Shown here: positions 6,434 through 13,685 of the stretch, one piece after another
Position numbering within the stretch: position 1 is the first letter of the stretch
Layout: each line of letters opens with the position of its first letter
Source of the DNA: a virus
Virus record (IMG/VR): IMGVR_UViG_3300026184_000139
Coordinates: 1-27,273 of that record
DNA length: 27,273 nucleotides
Strand: one strand, 5' to 3'
Notes under the pieces: generated by a model
What the model saw: only the letters and a program-made list of their open reading frames with translations
Told to the model about the DNA's origin: nothing
Databases searched by the model: none
Program-made: the position numbers and the translations under genes

Positions 6434-6619
6434 ATGAAAATGTTTAATAAAATAAAAATAAAAACTTTAGCAATTGGAACATTGTTAATAGGCGGTTCTA
6501 TCTATATTGGTAAAAAAATCATTAATAGAAAAAAATCTAATGGAACTTCTAATAAAGAATTACAAAGTATATTAGGAATAGGAGCAAAATCAGTATATGA
6601 AAAAGATTCCAGTACTTAA
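6434..6619 (+). CDS. Small membrane-anchored protein (61 aa)
   Basis: A 61-residue protein with a basic start (MKMFNKIKIK) and one hydrophobic segment at about residues 11-26 (TLAIGTLLIGGSIYIG). A basic, Ser/Asn-rich tail follows, so it probably has one membrane helix near the N-terminus. It overlaps the next gene by 23 bases. No family is recognised. An ACACGG stretch about 7 bases upstream is not a convincing ribosome binding site. Confidence 0.6.
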   Translation: MKMFNKIKIKTLAIGTLLIGGSIYIGKKIINRKKSNGTSNKELQSILGIGAKSVYEKDSST

Positions 6620-6863
6620 AAGATATCCTCCTGGAGATAGATGGATACCATACGAAATAGATGTAGATGAACTAAATGTAGATTCAAAACCATTACCATT
6701 GTTTAATAGTTTAACAGATGGACTGGAATGGATTTACAAAACTTATGATTCTAAAAAATTTATTGTTGATGCTGAACTCCAAATTGTTTATCTTATAGAA
6801 GATGATGAAGAACAGGAATCTAAATCATCTAATAAATCAAAATATTCAATTTACGGCGAATAA
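6597..6863 (+). CDS. Unknown small acidic protein (88 aa)
   Basis: An 88-residue protein beginning with a basic, Pro-rich stretch (MKKIPVLKRYPPGDRW). A mixed alpha/beta middle follows (LFNSLTDGLEWIYKTY, then KFIVDAELQIVYLIE), and the tail is acidic and Ser-rich. It starts within the previous gene and ends 3 bases before the next one, so it is part of a tightly coupled string. The regular hydrophobic pattern suggests a folded single domain. Function not recognised. Confidence 0.65.
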   Translation: MKKIPVLKRYPPGDRWIPYEIDVDELNVDSKPLPLFNSLTDGLEWIYKTYDSKKFIVDAELQIVYLIEDDEEQESKSSNKSKYSIYGE

Positions 6864-6866
6864 TTT

Positions 6867-7310
6867 ATGGCAAGTTATAATTGGTGGAGAAGGAGACCTA
6901 AACGCAAAACCTTAAAAAAATCTGCACCATTAATTGATAAAATAGAACATGGAGATTTTGAAGTTTCTCAATATCTTCGTGAAGCTAATTTTGAATTAAA
7001 ATTAATGGAACGTGAAAAAAGAAAAATACGTAAAAAAGGTGAAGAGGAAAGTTGGGGTAAACAAACAATAGAACATGATATTAGGAAAAAAACAGAACAA
7101 TACAGAAGAAGATACAATAGATTAACAAAAGACTTTTTAAGAGATGATGCAAAAATCTTACAAAAATTAAAAAAAGAATTAAATTCGAAATTTGATGATT
7201 ATTGGGAATATTTATATAATGAATGGTTAGATGGAAATTTAGAAGATTTAACTGTGAAGGAATTATATAAAACTTATGAACTAATAAATAAAAATGATTT
7301 TGAATTATAA
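6867..7310 (+). CDS. Unknown basic coiled-coil-rich protein (147 aa)
   Basis: A 147-residue protein with an unusual start (MASYNWWRRRPKRKTLKK), then APLIDKIEHGDFEVSQYLRE and a long, highly charged helical region at about residues 45-105 (LKLMEREKRKIRKKGEEE and following). The C-terminal part is acidic and aromatic (FDDYWEYLYNEWLDG). The basic, Trp/Arg-rich head could contact nucleic acid or membrane. It overlaps the following frame by 17 bases if that gene starts at 7294. I do not recognise the family. Confidence 0.65.
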   Translation: MASYNWWRRRPKRKTLKKSAPLIDKIEHGDFEVSQYLREANFELKLMEREKRKIRKKGEEESWGKQTIEHDIRKKTEQYRRRYNRLTKDFLRDDAKILQKLKKELNSKFDDYWEYLYNEWLDGNLEDLTVKELYKTYELINKNDFEL

Positions 7311-7647
7311 AGATGTTAATATGAATAAAAATAAATATAAGGAAAAACTTCTTGAAAAAACATTCGCCGTTATTAAAAAAAATATAGATAATGAAAATTT
7401 AAAAAGGCAAGTTTTTTCAGTAGATATATCTCCTGATGAAATTAATAAACCTGAATATTTAAAAATCTCACTGGGTGTTGATGATTATAGTAATGCTCTA
7501 GATACAATAATGGATTATTTTATTGAATATGAATGGTATGAAGATTGTATAACAGTTAAAAATTATAAAAATAAATTAAAAAAGTTACATAATGAACGAA
7601 AAAAATCTACCGAAACTGACATCGAGCCAGTTGAAGCGAAATTATGA
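7294..7647 (+). CDS. Unknown protein (117 aa; start 7294 or 7321)
   Basis: A small mixed alpha/beta protein. ATG 7294 overlaps the previous gene, while the in-frame ATG 7321 begins MNKNKYKEKLLEKTF after it; the second gives a cleaner start and 108 residues. The sequence contains an alternating strand (KRQVFSVDISPDEI), a helix with NALDTIMDYFIEYEWYED and a basic end (KNKLKKLHNERKK). It stops at TGA 7645-7647, 56 bases inside the HD-domain gene, so the two are co-translated. No function recognised. Confidence 0.65.
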   Translation: MILNYKDVNMNKNKYKEKLLEKTFAVIKKNIDNENLKRQVFSVDISPDEINKPEYLKISLGVDDYSNALDTIMDYFIEYEWYEDCITVKNYKNKLKKLHNERKKSTETDIEPVEAKL

Positions 7648-8275
7648 AGTATTAATTGCATTAATAGAAGAAAATATCACTGGAGAACGTAAAGATAAAT
7701 TATTAAAATTATATGATGATTTATCTGATAATATGATATTTGCTCCAGCATCTTCATATGAGCACTATCATTTGGCATTCACAGGAGGTTATTGTTTACA
7801 TGTTAAAAATGTAGTTGATTCTTCTCTTTTAATGACAAAGAATTTTAAACAATTAGGCGGGACAATTGATTTTACAAAAGAAGAATTGGTTTTTTCGGCA
7901 CTAAATCACGATTTAGGAAAAGTCGGAGATTTAGAAAATAGCTTATATGAAGTTCAAACTTCTAATTGGCACAGAAATAAAGGAATTAGATTTAAGTTCA
8001 CAGAAGATATAACTCATATGGGGGTTACAGACAGAAGTTTATTTTTACTTCAACAAGCAGGAGTAACTGTATCTCAAAATGAATGGATAGCTATTAAATG
8101 TTCAGATGGATTGTATGATGATGGAAATAAAACATATCTTAAAAATTTCAGTGCTGCTCAGCAATTGGATACAAATTTAGTTAATATTCTTCATTGGGCG
8201 GATCATATGGCATGCAGAGTTGAATATGATATGTGGTGTAATAATTCATTAGTTGAAAATTATGGAAATGAATAA
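7592..8275 (+). CDS. HD-domain phosphohydrolase
   Basis: A 227-residue protein with the metal-binding pattern of the HD superfamily: H70 in GGYCLHVKNVV, H106-D107 in ALNHDLGKVGD, a further His at 142 and D204-H205 in HWADHMACRVEYD. HD enzymes hydrolyse phosphate esters in nucleotides, alarmones, cyclic nucleotides or nucleic acids; the substrate cannot be told from the sequence. Large T4-like phages often carry a copy of unknown role. The next Met is at residue 48, so ATG 7592 is the likely start although it overlaps the previous gene. It is the last gene before a strong terminator at 8314. Confidence 0.85.
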   Translation: MNEKNLPKLTSSQLKRNYEVLIALIEENITGERKDKLLKLYDDLSDNMIFAPASSYEHYHLAFTGGYCLHVKNVVDSSLLMTKNFKQLGGTIDFTKEELVFSALNHDLGKVGDLENSLYEVQTSNWHRNKGIRFKFTEDITHMGVTDRSLFLLQQAGVTVSQNEWIAIKCSDGLYDDGNKTYLKNFSAAQQLDTNLVNILHWADHMACRVEYDMWCNNSLVENYGNE

Positions 8276-8313
8276 TAATAAATAATAGTTATAATATACG
8301 TCAATGAGGACGT

Positions 8314-8346
8314 AAAAGGGAAAGGGTGAAACTTTTCCCTTTTTTT
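8314..8346 (+). terminator. Rho-independent terminator after the HD-domain gene
   Basis: A 12-bp stem pairs 8314-8325 with 8332-8343, with one G-U pair and loop GTGAAA, and ends in a T tract. A smaller hairpin (ACGTC/GACGT, 8298-8313) directly abuts it. Together they close the 6298-8275 transcript. Confidence 0.85.
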
Positions 8347-8356
8347 AATGTCATAT

Positions 8357-8372
8357 ATATTTATATAAAATT
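8357..8372 (+). promoter_or_regulatory. AT-rich 16-mer shared with 12671-12686; candidate late promoter element
   Basis: The 16 bases ATATTTATATAAAATT end 21 bases before the start at 8394. The identical 16-mer ends 18 bases before the start at 12705. Both follow the end of a transcription unit, so a phage-specific promoter element is plausible. Confidence 0.35.
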
Positions 8373-8393
8373 AAAACTAAATATTACATATAT

Positions 8394-9308
8394 ATGAAAT
8401 TTAAATGGATTATAGCATTATCGGCTCTTTTTATCGCAGGATGTGCTGCATATTTTTCTGTAACGGGGATTTCTATGTTATTCAGTGGTTCGTTATTAGG
8501 TGTTGCTATAATGGCATCTTCTTTGGAGATTGGTAAGTTAGTTGCCGCATCTTATTTACATAGAAATTGGAATAAAATGAGTAAGTTTTTTAAAGTATAT
8601 TTAACCACAGCAGTTGTGGTGTTGATGTTTGTTACATCAATGGGTATATTTGGATTCTTATCAAATGCTTATCAAAAAACTGCTTTAAAGGTAGATCAAA
8701 TTCAAGGCCAGGTGGAACTACTACAAAACCGTAAAGAGGGATTTGCGCAGGATATAAGCAGATATAATAAGAGAATAGAGACATTAAGCAGTCAAAGAAC
8801 ATCGCAAGAGACTAGATATGACTCTTTGGTTGCTGGTGATGATTGGGTTAATGCTAGAAGAACATATAATTTAATTGAGAGTTCTGATAAACAGATAGAA
8901 AAATTAAATTATAATATAACAGCTAATAGGGATAGTATTAATAAAATCCAAACTGAAATTTTAAAAATAAAAAATGATAATCAAGATTTATCAAAAGAAA
9001 TAGGAGGATTTAAATTTGTAGCAGAATCTTTTAATATTCCTATACAAACAGCTGTAAAATATTTTATATTAGTTTTAATATTTGTATTTGATCCGTTAGC
9101 AGTATCATTAGTATTGGCATTTAATTCTTACATAGAAGAAAATATGAACGATGATGGAAATGATTCCATTAATAATTCTGGAAAACCGATCGAAAAAGCA
9201 TTAAATATTAATGAAAAGACATCAGATGCTAATAAGTATTCTGATGAAGATCCGTTGAGTAAAGTTTCACATAAAGCACAAAAGGAGGCAAAGGATAATA
9301 AAAAATAA
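8394..9308 (+). CDS. Polytopic membrane protein with cytoplasmic or periplasmic coiled coil (304 aa)
   Basis: Four hydrophobic segments can be seen at about residues 5-27, 30-52, 68-92 and 220-246. A charged coiled coil of about 110 residues lies between the third and fourth (QIQGQVELLQNRKEGF through QTEILKIKNDNQDLSK). The conserved-looking parts are FSVTGISMLFSGSL, MASSLEIGKLVAASYLH and VFVFDPLAVSLVLAFN-like stretches. I believe similar proteins occur in other large myoviruses without an assigned role. It has its own transcription unit, between the 8346 terminator and the 9328 promoter. The pattern IAGC at residues 14-17 looks like a lipobox but lies inside the first helix. A role in membrane remodelling, superinfection exclusion or lysis control is possible but not shown. 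Confidence 0.75.
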   Translation: MKFKWIIALSALFIAGCAAYFSVTGISMLFSGSLLGVAIMASSLEIGKLVAASYLHRNWNKMSKFFKVYLTTAVVVLMFVTSMGIFGFLSNAYQKTALKVDQIQGQVELLQNRKEGFAQDISRYNKRIETLSSQRTSQETRYDSLVAGDDWVNARRTYNLIESSDKQIEKLNYNITANRDSINKIQTEILKIKNDNQDLSKEIGGFKFVAESFNIPIQTAVKYFILVLIFVFDPLAVSLVLAFNSYIEENMNDDGNDSINNSGKPIEKALNINEKTSDANKYSDEDPLSKVSHKAQKEAKDNKK

Positions 9309-9327
9309 GAAGCAATTTACAAAATAT

Positions 9328-9356
9328 TTGACATTTAAAATTTTAAAATTTATTTT
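9328..9356 (+). promoter_or_regulatory. Sigma70-type promoter upstream of the sigma-factor operon
   Basis: TTGACA (9328-9333), a 17-base spacer and TATTTT (9351-9356). The -35 box shares the octamer TTGACATT with the 2592 promoter. The -10 box lies inside the left arm of the inverted repeat described next, so folding or protein binding there could control it. Confidence 0.5.
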
Positions 9357-9515
9357 CTTGTATAGATCAAGTGACTAGTCCCCCTGAAACTATAATATAT
9401 ATAATTAATACTTGATCAATATAGTTATAAAATAATAAAAGATCAATAATAATAGATCTATATATATAAATTAATATTCTAGATCTAGACAAGAAAATTG
9501 ATTTTTTAAAATTTT
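9337..9515. repeat. Long imperfect inverted repeat in the gap before the sigma-factor operon
   Basis: The left arm 9337-9368 pairs with the right arm 9482-9515: 12 bp, a 4/6-base internal loop, 9 bp, one mismatch, 6 bp. The enclosed 113 bases are AT-rich and hold further dyads: GATCAAG 9365-9371 with CTTGATC 9411-9417, and AACTATA 9388-9394 with TATAGTT 9420-9426. GATC occurs five times and a lone C5 tract lies at 9380-9384. No open frame fills it. It could be an operator, an RNA structure or a replication start. Confidence 0.6.
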
Positions 9516-9555
9516 ATAACTATTTTTTTTTTATAAAAACTTTTGAGAGAGAACA

Positions 9556-9819
9556 ATGGAATATATATTAATTTTATCTATAATACTAAATATTATATTA
9601 TTTTATGTATGTTATAATTTATATAATAAAAACATATCATATGAAGATATTATATTATCAATTCAAAAAGAAATAGCTAATACAGTCAATTTAATGAGAC
9701 AAATTGACTATTCTGGTGCTTTTGAAGCTGATGATGAAGTTGGAAGTACTTTTAAAAGTTTATTAAATATTTTAAATAAACTAGAGGGTATTATTAATGT
9801 CAAAGAAGAAACGGAATAA
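9556..9819 (+). CDS. Small N-terminally anchored membrane protein (87 aa)
   Basis: An 87-residue protein. Residues about 3-22 are a hydrophobic helix (YILILSIILNIILFYVCYNL). The soluble part carries a distinctive stretch, MRQIDYSGAFEADDEVGSTF, then an amphipathic helix. I recall similar IDxxGxFExDDEVG small proteins near late-gene regulators of marine T4-like phages, without known function. It overlaps the sigma-factor gene by 23 bases, so the two are translationally coupled. The GAGAGAGAA leader (9545-9553) just before ATG is shared with the gene at 6298. T4 has a co-activator gene (gp33) beside gene 55, but this membrane-anchored protein does not look like it. Confidence 0.75.
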   Translation: MEYILILSIILNIILFYVCYNLYNKNISYEDIILSIQKEIANTVNLMRQIDYSGAFEADDEVGSTFKSLLNILNKLEGIINVKEETE

Positions 9820-10507
9820 AAAAGGTTATTATTTTACTAAAGAAACTGAAAAGGCTATTATTGAATATAACAATACAAATAATCAAGCTAAGAAAAATAA
9901 AATATATAGAGAAGAACTTGAATGGCCATTAAGTAAATTAGTTGAAAATATATTTAATACATTTAAATTTGAATATTTTTTGGATGATCCTCAAGATGTT
10001 CAAGCAGAAGTTTTAGCACATCTCATAGAAAAATTATATATGTACGATGAAGGTAAAGGAAAAGCCTTTTCATATTTTAGCATTATTGCTAAAAATTATC
10101 TTATTTTAAATAATAATAAAAATTATAAAATGATGAAAATGTATCAGAATATAGATGATACAGATGAAGTCTTTCAGTTGGAAGATCCAAAAGAAAATGA
10201 AAGAATTCATAATCATATAGAAGAATTTGTTGAATTAATGTATCATTTCTGGGATTATAAAATTCCTAGATTATTTAACAAGAAAAGAGATAAAAAAATT
10301 GCATATGCTATTATGGAACTTTTATATAATCACATAGATAGCATAGATGTTTTTAGAAAGAAAACTATTTATTTATACATAAGAGAAATGACTGGGTATG
10401 GTGGGCAATATATAACACCTGTTTTGAATAAAATGAGGCCCATTCAGAGAAAAATTTATGATGATTTTTTGGAAACAGGTAAAATTAAAGAAATAAGGTA
10501 TATATAA
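9797..10507 (+). CDS. T4 gp55-like late-transcription sigma factor
   Basis: A 236-residue protein with a sigma70 region 2-like core: DDPQDVQAEVLAHLIEKLY, then GKGKAFSYFSIIAKNYLIL, the same arrangement as the core-polymerase-binding and -10-recognition helices of T4 gp55-type factors. Region 4 is not evident, as in gp55, which relies on gp33 and the sliding clamp. The basic start (MSKKKRNKKGYYF) and the C-terminal helices (YLYIREMTGYGG, VLNKMRPIQRKIYDD) complete it. The start ATG has a GAGGG ribosome-binding-like site about 8 bases upstream inside the previous gene. The stop TAA overlaps the next ATG by one base. It would direct the host polymerase to late promoters, including those of the structural genes that follow. 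Confidence 0.8.
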   Translation: MSKKKRNKKGYYFTKETEKAIIEYNNTNNQAKKNKIYREELEWPLSKLVENIFNTFKFEYFLDDPQDVQAEVLAHLIEKLYMYDEGKGKAFSYFSIIAKNYLILNNNKNYKMMKMYQNIDDTDEVFQLEDPKENERIHNHIEEFVELMYHFWDYKIPRLFNKKRDKKIAYAIMELLYNHIDSIDVFRKKTIYLYIREMTGYGGQYITPVLNKMRPIQRKIYDDFLETGKIKEIRYI

Positions 10508-10977
10508 TGGGAAGTATTAAAGATAAAGATGATATAATATTTGGTGATAAATCATTATCTGATATTTTTGAAGATATATATATAAACTCAAAAGATAGGA
10601 AAAAAGATATAGATGATACTCTTAAATCTTTTATGAAATTTATTAAGCAAAATAAAGATGTAAGTTTCATCGGGCCTGTGATTAAAGATTTACTTCATGT
10701 ATCAGTTCAAAATGATGAACAGTTGGTTAAAATGGCAACTGTTATCCAACGTATAATGACTAATAATGATAGTGATGAAAATGAATATGGATTAACTGAT
10801 GATATGAAACAACAATTGCTTGATATAGCAAAGAAAAGTAGTGAAGATTTAACTAAATCTATTCCTGATGATTTTGGAGAAATAGAAGAAGTTATGTTAG
10901 GCGATAAAAATCCTGAATTAAATGAAATTGAAGTGGTAGATAGTACAGAAGATGGCGAAGAACAAACTGATAAATAA
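10507..10977 (+). CDS. Unknown acidic helical protein (156 aa) next to the sigma factor
   Basis: A 156-residue, mostly helical and acidic protein. The first half carries LSDIFEDIYINSKDRKKDI and PVIKDLLHVSVQNDEQLVK, a pattern I recall from unassigned proteins near baseplate-hub genes in marine T4-like phages. The second half is very acidic (IPDDFGEIEEVM to VVDSTEDGEEQ). It starts on the last base of the sigma-factor gene and overlaps the spike gene by 26 bases, so it belongs to that operon. A hub-assembly or transcription role would fit the context, but no motif decides it. Confidence 0.75.
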   Translation: MGSIKDKDDIIFGDKSLSDIFEDIYINSKDRKKDIDDTLKSFMKFIKQNKDVSFIGPVIKDLLHVSVQNDEQLVKMATVIQRIMTNNDSDENEYGLTDDMKQQLLDIAKKSSEDLTKSIPDDFGEIEEVMLGDKNPELNEIEVVDSTEDGEEQTDK

Positions 10978-12025
10978 TATTGATTTAGATTTAGCATCTG
11001 CTGAAATTAAAGATTTAATATCTGATATTAAATTATCTATTGCATTTGTTGTTGATGTCAATCACGACGGAGATACTTCTAATAATTTAAATATTGGAGA
11101 AGTATTAGCTAAAAAATTGAGCATGGTTGGTACATCTGAATTAACTGATAATGTGTATAAACCAATAAATGCCAATATTAATGAATATCCATTAGCGGGT
11201 GAATTTGTACTTGTAATTGAAAGTTCATTCGGCCGATATTATATATCATCTATAAATCTTTTTAATAATAAATCTAATAATATAGATATTAAAAATATAA
11301 ATGGTTATGTAAATTTTTCGGATGATGAAAATATTAATAACCGTATTATAAAATCTGATAAAAAAACTCAAAAATCTGTATTAGAAAATAATAAAAAACC
11401 ATTCAATAAATCTTCATTTAATAAAAATCAGACATATAATAGTAGATTTGGAGAAATAAGTTTTGTTGGTAGGTTTGGTAATAAAATTTCATTAACTAAT
11501 TCTGATGAAGAATTACCTGAATTATTATTGTTAAATGATAAAAGTTCCATTGAATTAAAAAATGGTAAACATTCTTATAATTTAAAATCATCTAATAGTA
11601 ATATAAACCCTAAAGTAAATAATAATATTACTCATGAATATGATGGCCAACAAATTTTAGGAAATTCTGATAGATTATTTTTTACAATAGGAGATAAAGG
11701 AATTTATCAAGAAACATCGGGATTAATAAGTTTTATTTCTGATGATGATGTATTTTTTAATTCTAAGTCAAATATTAATATTGAAGGTGAATTGGTGTAT
11801 ATTGGTTCTCAAGCTCAAAATAAATCAGTTTTGGGTAATAATTTTATGAAAGATTTTAAACAATTATTAGATTCTATGACAAGATTTGCTAATAATTTAA
11901 AGAAGCAAGATAAATTAATATCATTATCTAATGCAGCTAATAATTTTTTAACTGATTTGGAACAATTGGGATGGAATAATTTTAATGAAGATGATTATTT
12001 ATCATCAAAAGTATATGTCGAATAA
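10952..12025 (+). CDS. gp5-like baseplate hub/spike protein
   Basis: A 357-residue protein. An N-terminal helix region leads to an OB-fold-like segment (YPLAGEFVLVIESSFGRYYI, about residues 87-106). A low-complexity Asn/Lys/Ser linker follows, then FGEISFVGRFGNKISL (about 166-181), the VGRFG-type signature of phage gp5/spike proteins. Beyond it lie short beta strands with regular turns (about 225-285), which could form the beta-helical needle. The end is helical (FMKDFKQLLDSMTRFANNL). There is no lysozyme domain, unlike T4 gp5. The spike sits at the tip of the tail and pierces the outer membrane. ATG 10952 is inside the previous gene; the stop overlaps the next start (TAATG). Confidence 0.65.
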   Translation: MAKNKLINNIDLDLASAEIKDLISDIKLSIAFVVDVNHDGDTSNNLNIGEVLAKKLSMVGTSELTDNVYKPINANINEYPLAGEFVLVIESSFGRYYISSINLFNNKSNNIDIKNINGYVNFSDDENINNRIIKSDKKTQKSVLENNKKPFNKSSFNKNQTYNSRFGEISFVGRFGNKISLTNSDEELPELLLLNDKSSIELKNGKHSYNLKSSNSNINPKVNNNITHEYDGQQILGNSDRLFFTIGDKGIYQETSGLISFISDDDVFFNSKSNINIEGELVYIGSQAQNKSVLGNNFMKDFKQLLDSMTRFANNLKKQDKLISLSNAANNFLTDLEQLGWNNFNEDDYLSSKVYVE

Positions 12026-12636
12026 TGGGAAGTATAGTAAATCAAATACCACCTCTTAATTTTAATCCTGTTTTAATTATATTTCAGAAATTGAAATATC
12101 AATTTGAAAGAAATAAAAATAATATAGTTTTGGATTTAGACTCCCAATTAAATTCTTTGGATAATGAGATAAGTAATATTGACAAGTCTATTGAAGATGT
12201 AAACAAAGGGAATATAATTGATATTTCTACTTTAAAACAGAATAACGTTAACACAACTGGCTGCTCTGTATCTGATAAAAACAAAAGAGTAGAAAATATA
12301 AAAAATGCATTAGATGTACGAAAGAATGAATTAATAAATAGAAAGGATACTATTCAGTCTGAAAAAAATAAAAATGAAAATTTTTATGATGAAATAATAA
12401 ATATATTTGATGGTATTATTAGTAAATTGGTTAGTTTGTTGAGACAGTTGATAGATACTATAAGTGCAGCTTTAACTGCATTAGAAAGTGCTATTACTTC
12501 TCTTGCCGCGATTCCTTTTGGAGCGGGTGTTGCTGCAAGCACTGCATTGGGTTTTATTAAAGAATTACTTCAAACAAAAATTTATGAACCTGTTTCTGAT
12601 TCTGTATCTCAGCAAGATGTATATGAAACGGGTTGA
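12025..12636 (+). CDS. Unknown coiled-coil protein with a hydrophobic C-terminal segment (203 aa)
   Basis: A 203-residue protein. After a short Pro-rich start (VNQIPPLNFNPVLII) comes a long charged coiled coil (about 40-120) with KNALDVRKNELINRKDTI. Then follows a Leu/Ala-rich amphipathic to hydrophobic region (about 130-185: LVSLLRQLIDTISAALTAL, AAIPFGAGVAASTALGFI). This layout could be a membrane-active or tape-like protein, or a baseplate hub part. It is coupled to the spike gene by a one-base overlap and ends before a 68-base gap that opens the next unit. No family assigned. Confidence 0.7.
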   Translation: MGSIVNQIPPLNFNPVLIIFQKLKYQFERNKNNIVLDLDSQLNSLDNEISNIDKSIEDVNKGNIIDISTLKQNNVNTTGCSVSDKNKRVENIKNALDVRKNELINRKDTIQSEKNKNENFYDEIINIFDGIISKLVSLLRQLIDTISAALTALESAITSLAAIPFGAGVAASTALGFIKELLQTKIYEPVSDSVSQQDVYETG

Positions 12637-12670
12637 TAATATATTAGAATAATAAAAATTCTTTTCTTCA

Positions 12671-12686
12671 ATATTTATATAAAATT
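12671..12686 (+). promoter_or_regulatory. Second copy of the AT-rich 16-mer, before the baseplate operon
   Basis: It is identical to 8357-8372 (ATATTTATATAAAATT) and ends 18 bases before ATG 12705. Its place in the only gap between the spike region and the baseplate operon suggests a late promoter for the 12705-27249 genes. It is A/T only, so chance similarity is possible. Confidence 0.4.
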
Positions 12687-12704
12687 GTAATTAATAAGAT
12701 TGTT

Positions 12705-13301
12705 ATGAGTAAAACTACAACAAAAAAATCATTAATTAATTTAATAGAAAAAATTTCAAAAAAATCTATTAATGATGAAGTTAATGCATTAGTTGAAAAG
12801 CGAATTCAAAAATTGTTGCCTATGTTGGTGGAACATGAGGTTAATAGATTGTTAAAGGAAGAATTAAATGATATACAATCTTCTAATAATATAAATGAAC
12901 AATTAAATACAACTACTGGAAATTCAATAGCTGATGAAGTTATTGATGATACTGAAACCATGGATGATAAAAATGAATTAAGAGAACATTTTAAAAAATT
13001 AATTAGCGGTGGTAGAGGTGCTAATCCTAATGATGTAGGGAGAACCATAAATGCTACATCTAAAAATGTTCATAGTATTGCTGGGAGAAGTAATGGGTTT
13101 AATAATAATATGAACGGAAATCAACAATCATTAACTACACCAGATGGCGTGGCAGTTGATACAAATAATGAAAATGTAAAAAAAGTATTGAATGCAATGA
13201 ATCAAGATTTTAGTAAAAAATTAAAATCTATGGAACATAATTCAAAACAAAGAAATGGCCAACTGACCGGAGGCCAAATTCCAATGGGAGGAAATCAATA
13301 A
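12705..13301 (+). CDS. Unknown protein preceding gp25 (198 aa)
   Basis: A 198-residue protein. The first 70 residues are charged and helical (KSLINLIEKISKKSINDEV, VEKRIQKLLPMLVEHEV). An acidic, Asn/Thr-rich stretch follows, then a short conserved-looking segment (LREHFKKLISGGRGANPNDV, about 92-111). The tail is long, Gly/Asn-rich and probably disordered (NGFNNNMNGNQQSL, GQLTGGQIPMGGNQ). Its stop touches the gp25-like start, so it is expressed with the baseplate wedge. It could be a chaperone or a structural adaptor; nothing in the sequence decides this. Confidence 0.7.
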   Translation: MSKTTTKKSLINLIEKISKKSINDEVNALVEKRIQKLLPMLVEHEVNRLLKEELNDIQSSNNINEQLNTTTGNSIADEVIDDTETMDDKNELREHFKKLISGGRGANPNDVGRTINATSKNVHSIAGRSNGFNNNMNGNQQSLTTPDGVAVDTNNENVKKVLNAMNQDFSKKLKSMEHNSKQRNGQLTGGQIPMGGNQ

Positions 13302-13679
13302 ATGAAACCAATAGGTATTGATATACCCATAAAAAGAGGAAAACAAGGTTTTTTTAAACAAACTTTTACTACAAATAATGCTATTAAGGCGAATATAAAA
13401 AATTTGCTTTTAACTAACAAGGGGGAACGTCCTTTAAATCCTTCTTTTGGGAATGGATTAAATCAAATGGTATTTGAAAATGATGATACTATAACAAAAG
13501 AGTTAATACGTGATAAAATAACAAATACAATTAATAAGTATATCCCATCTGTTCAAATAAATGATATAACATTTGATGATAATTTAAATGATAATTCAAT
13601 AAAATTTAGTATTACTTTTTCTCTAAAACAATATCCAAATTTCATTGACAGAATTCAGATGCAAGTAAATACAGGGTAA
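13302..13679 (+). CDS. gp25-like baseplate wedge protein
   Basis: A 125-residue protein, the usual length of the T4 gp25 family. The hallmark is LLLTNKGERPLNPSFGNGL (about residues 33-51), matching the GERPMRPDFGxGL signature of these proteins, followed by a helix with ELIRDKITNTINKY. A strand pair (INDITFDD, IKFSITFSLK) lies near the end. In T4, gp25 is a sheath-like part of the wedge that links baseplate and sheath. It is directly followed by the gp6-like gene, as in many myoviruses, which strengthens both calls. Confidence 0.9.
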   Translation: MKPIGIDIPIKRGKQGFFKQTFTTNNAIKANIKNLLLTNKGERPLNPSFGNGLNQMVFENDDTITKELIRDKITNTINKYIPSVQINDITFDDNLNDNSIKFSITFSLKQYPNFIDRIQMQVNTG

Positions 13680-13685
13680 TTATAG

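Noticed and set aside
8407-8445. Lipoprotein signal (IAGC) in the membrane protein
   Set aside because: The Cys lies inside a hydrophobic helix followed at once by another, so a cleaved lipoprotein is unlikely.
10952-10977. Programmed frameshift joining the acidic protein to the spike
   Set aside because: Each frame has its own ATG and stop, and short overlaps are common here; no slippery site is seen.
12637-12665. Terminator after the coiled-coil gene
   Set aside because: The AGAAT/ATTCT stem has only five weak pairs, and the T-rich run after it is interrupted.
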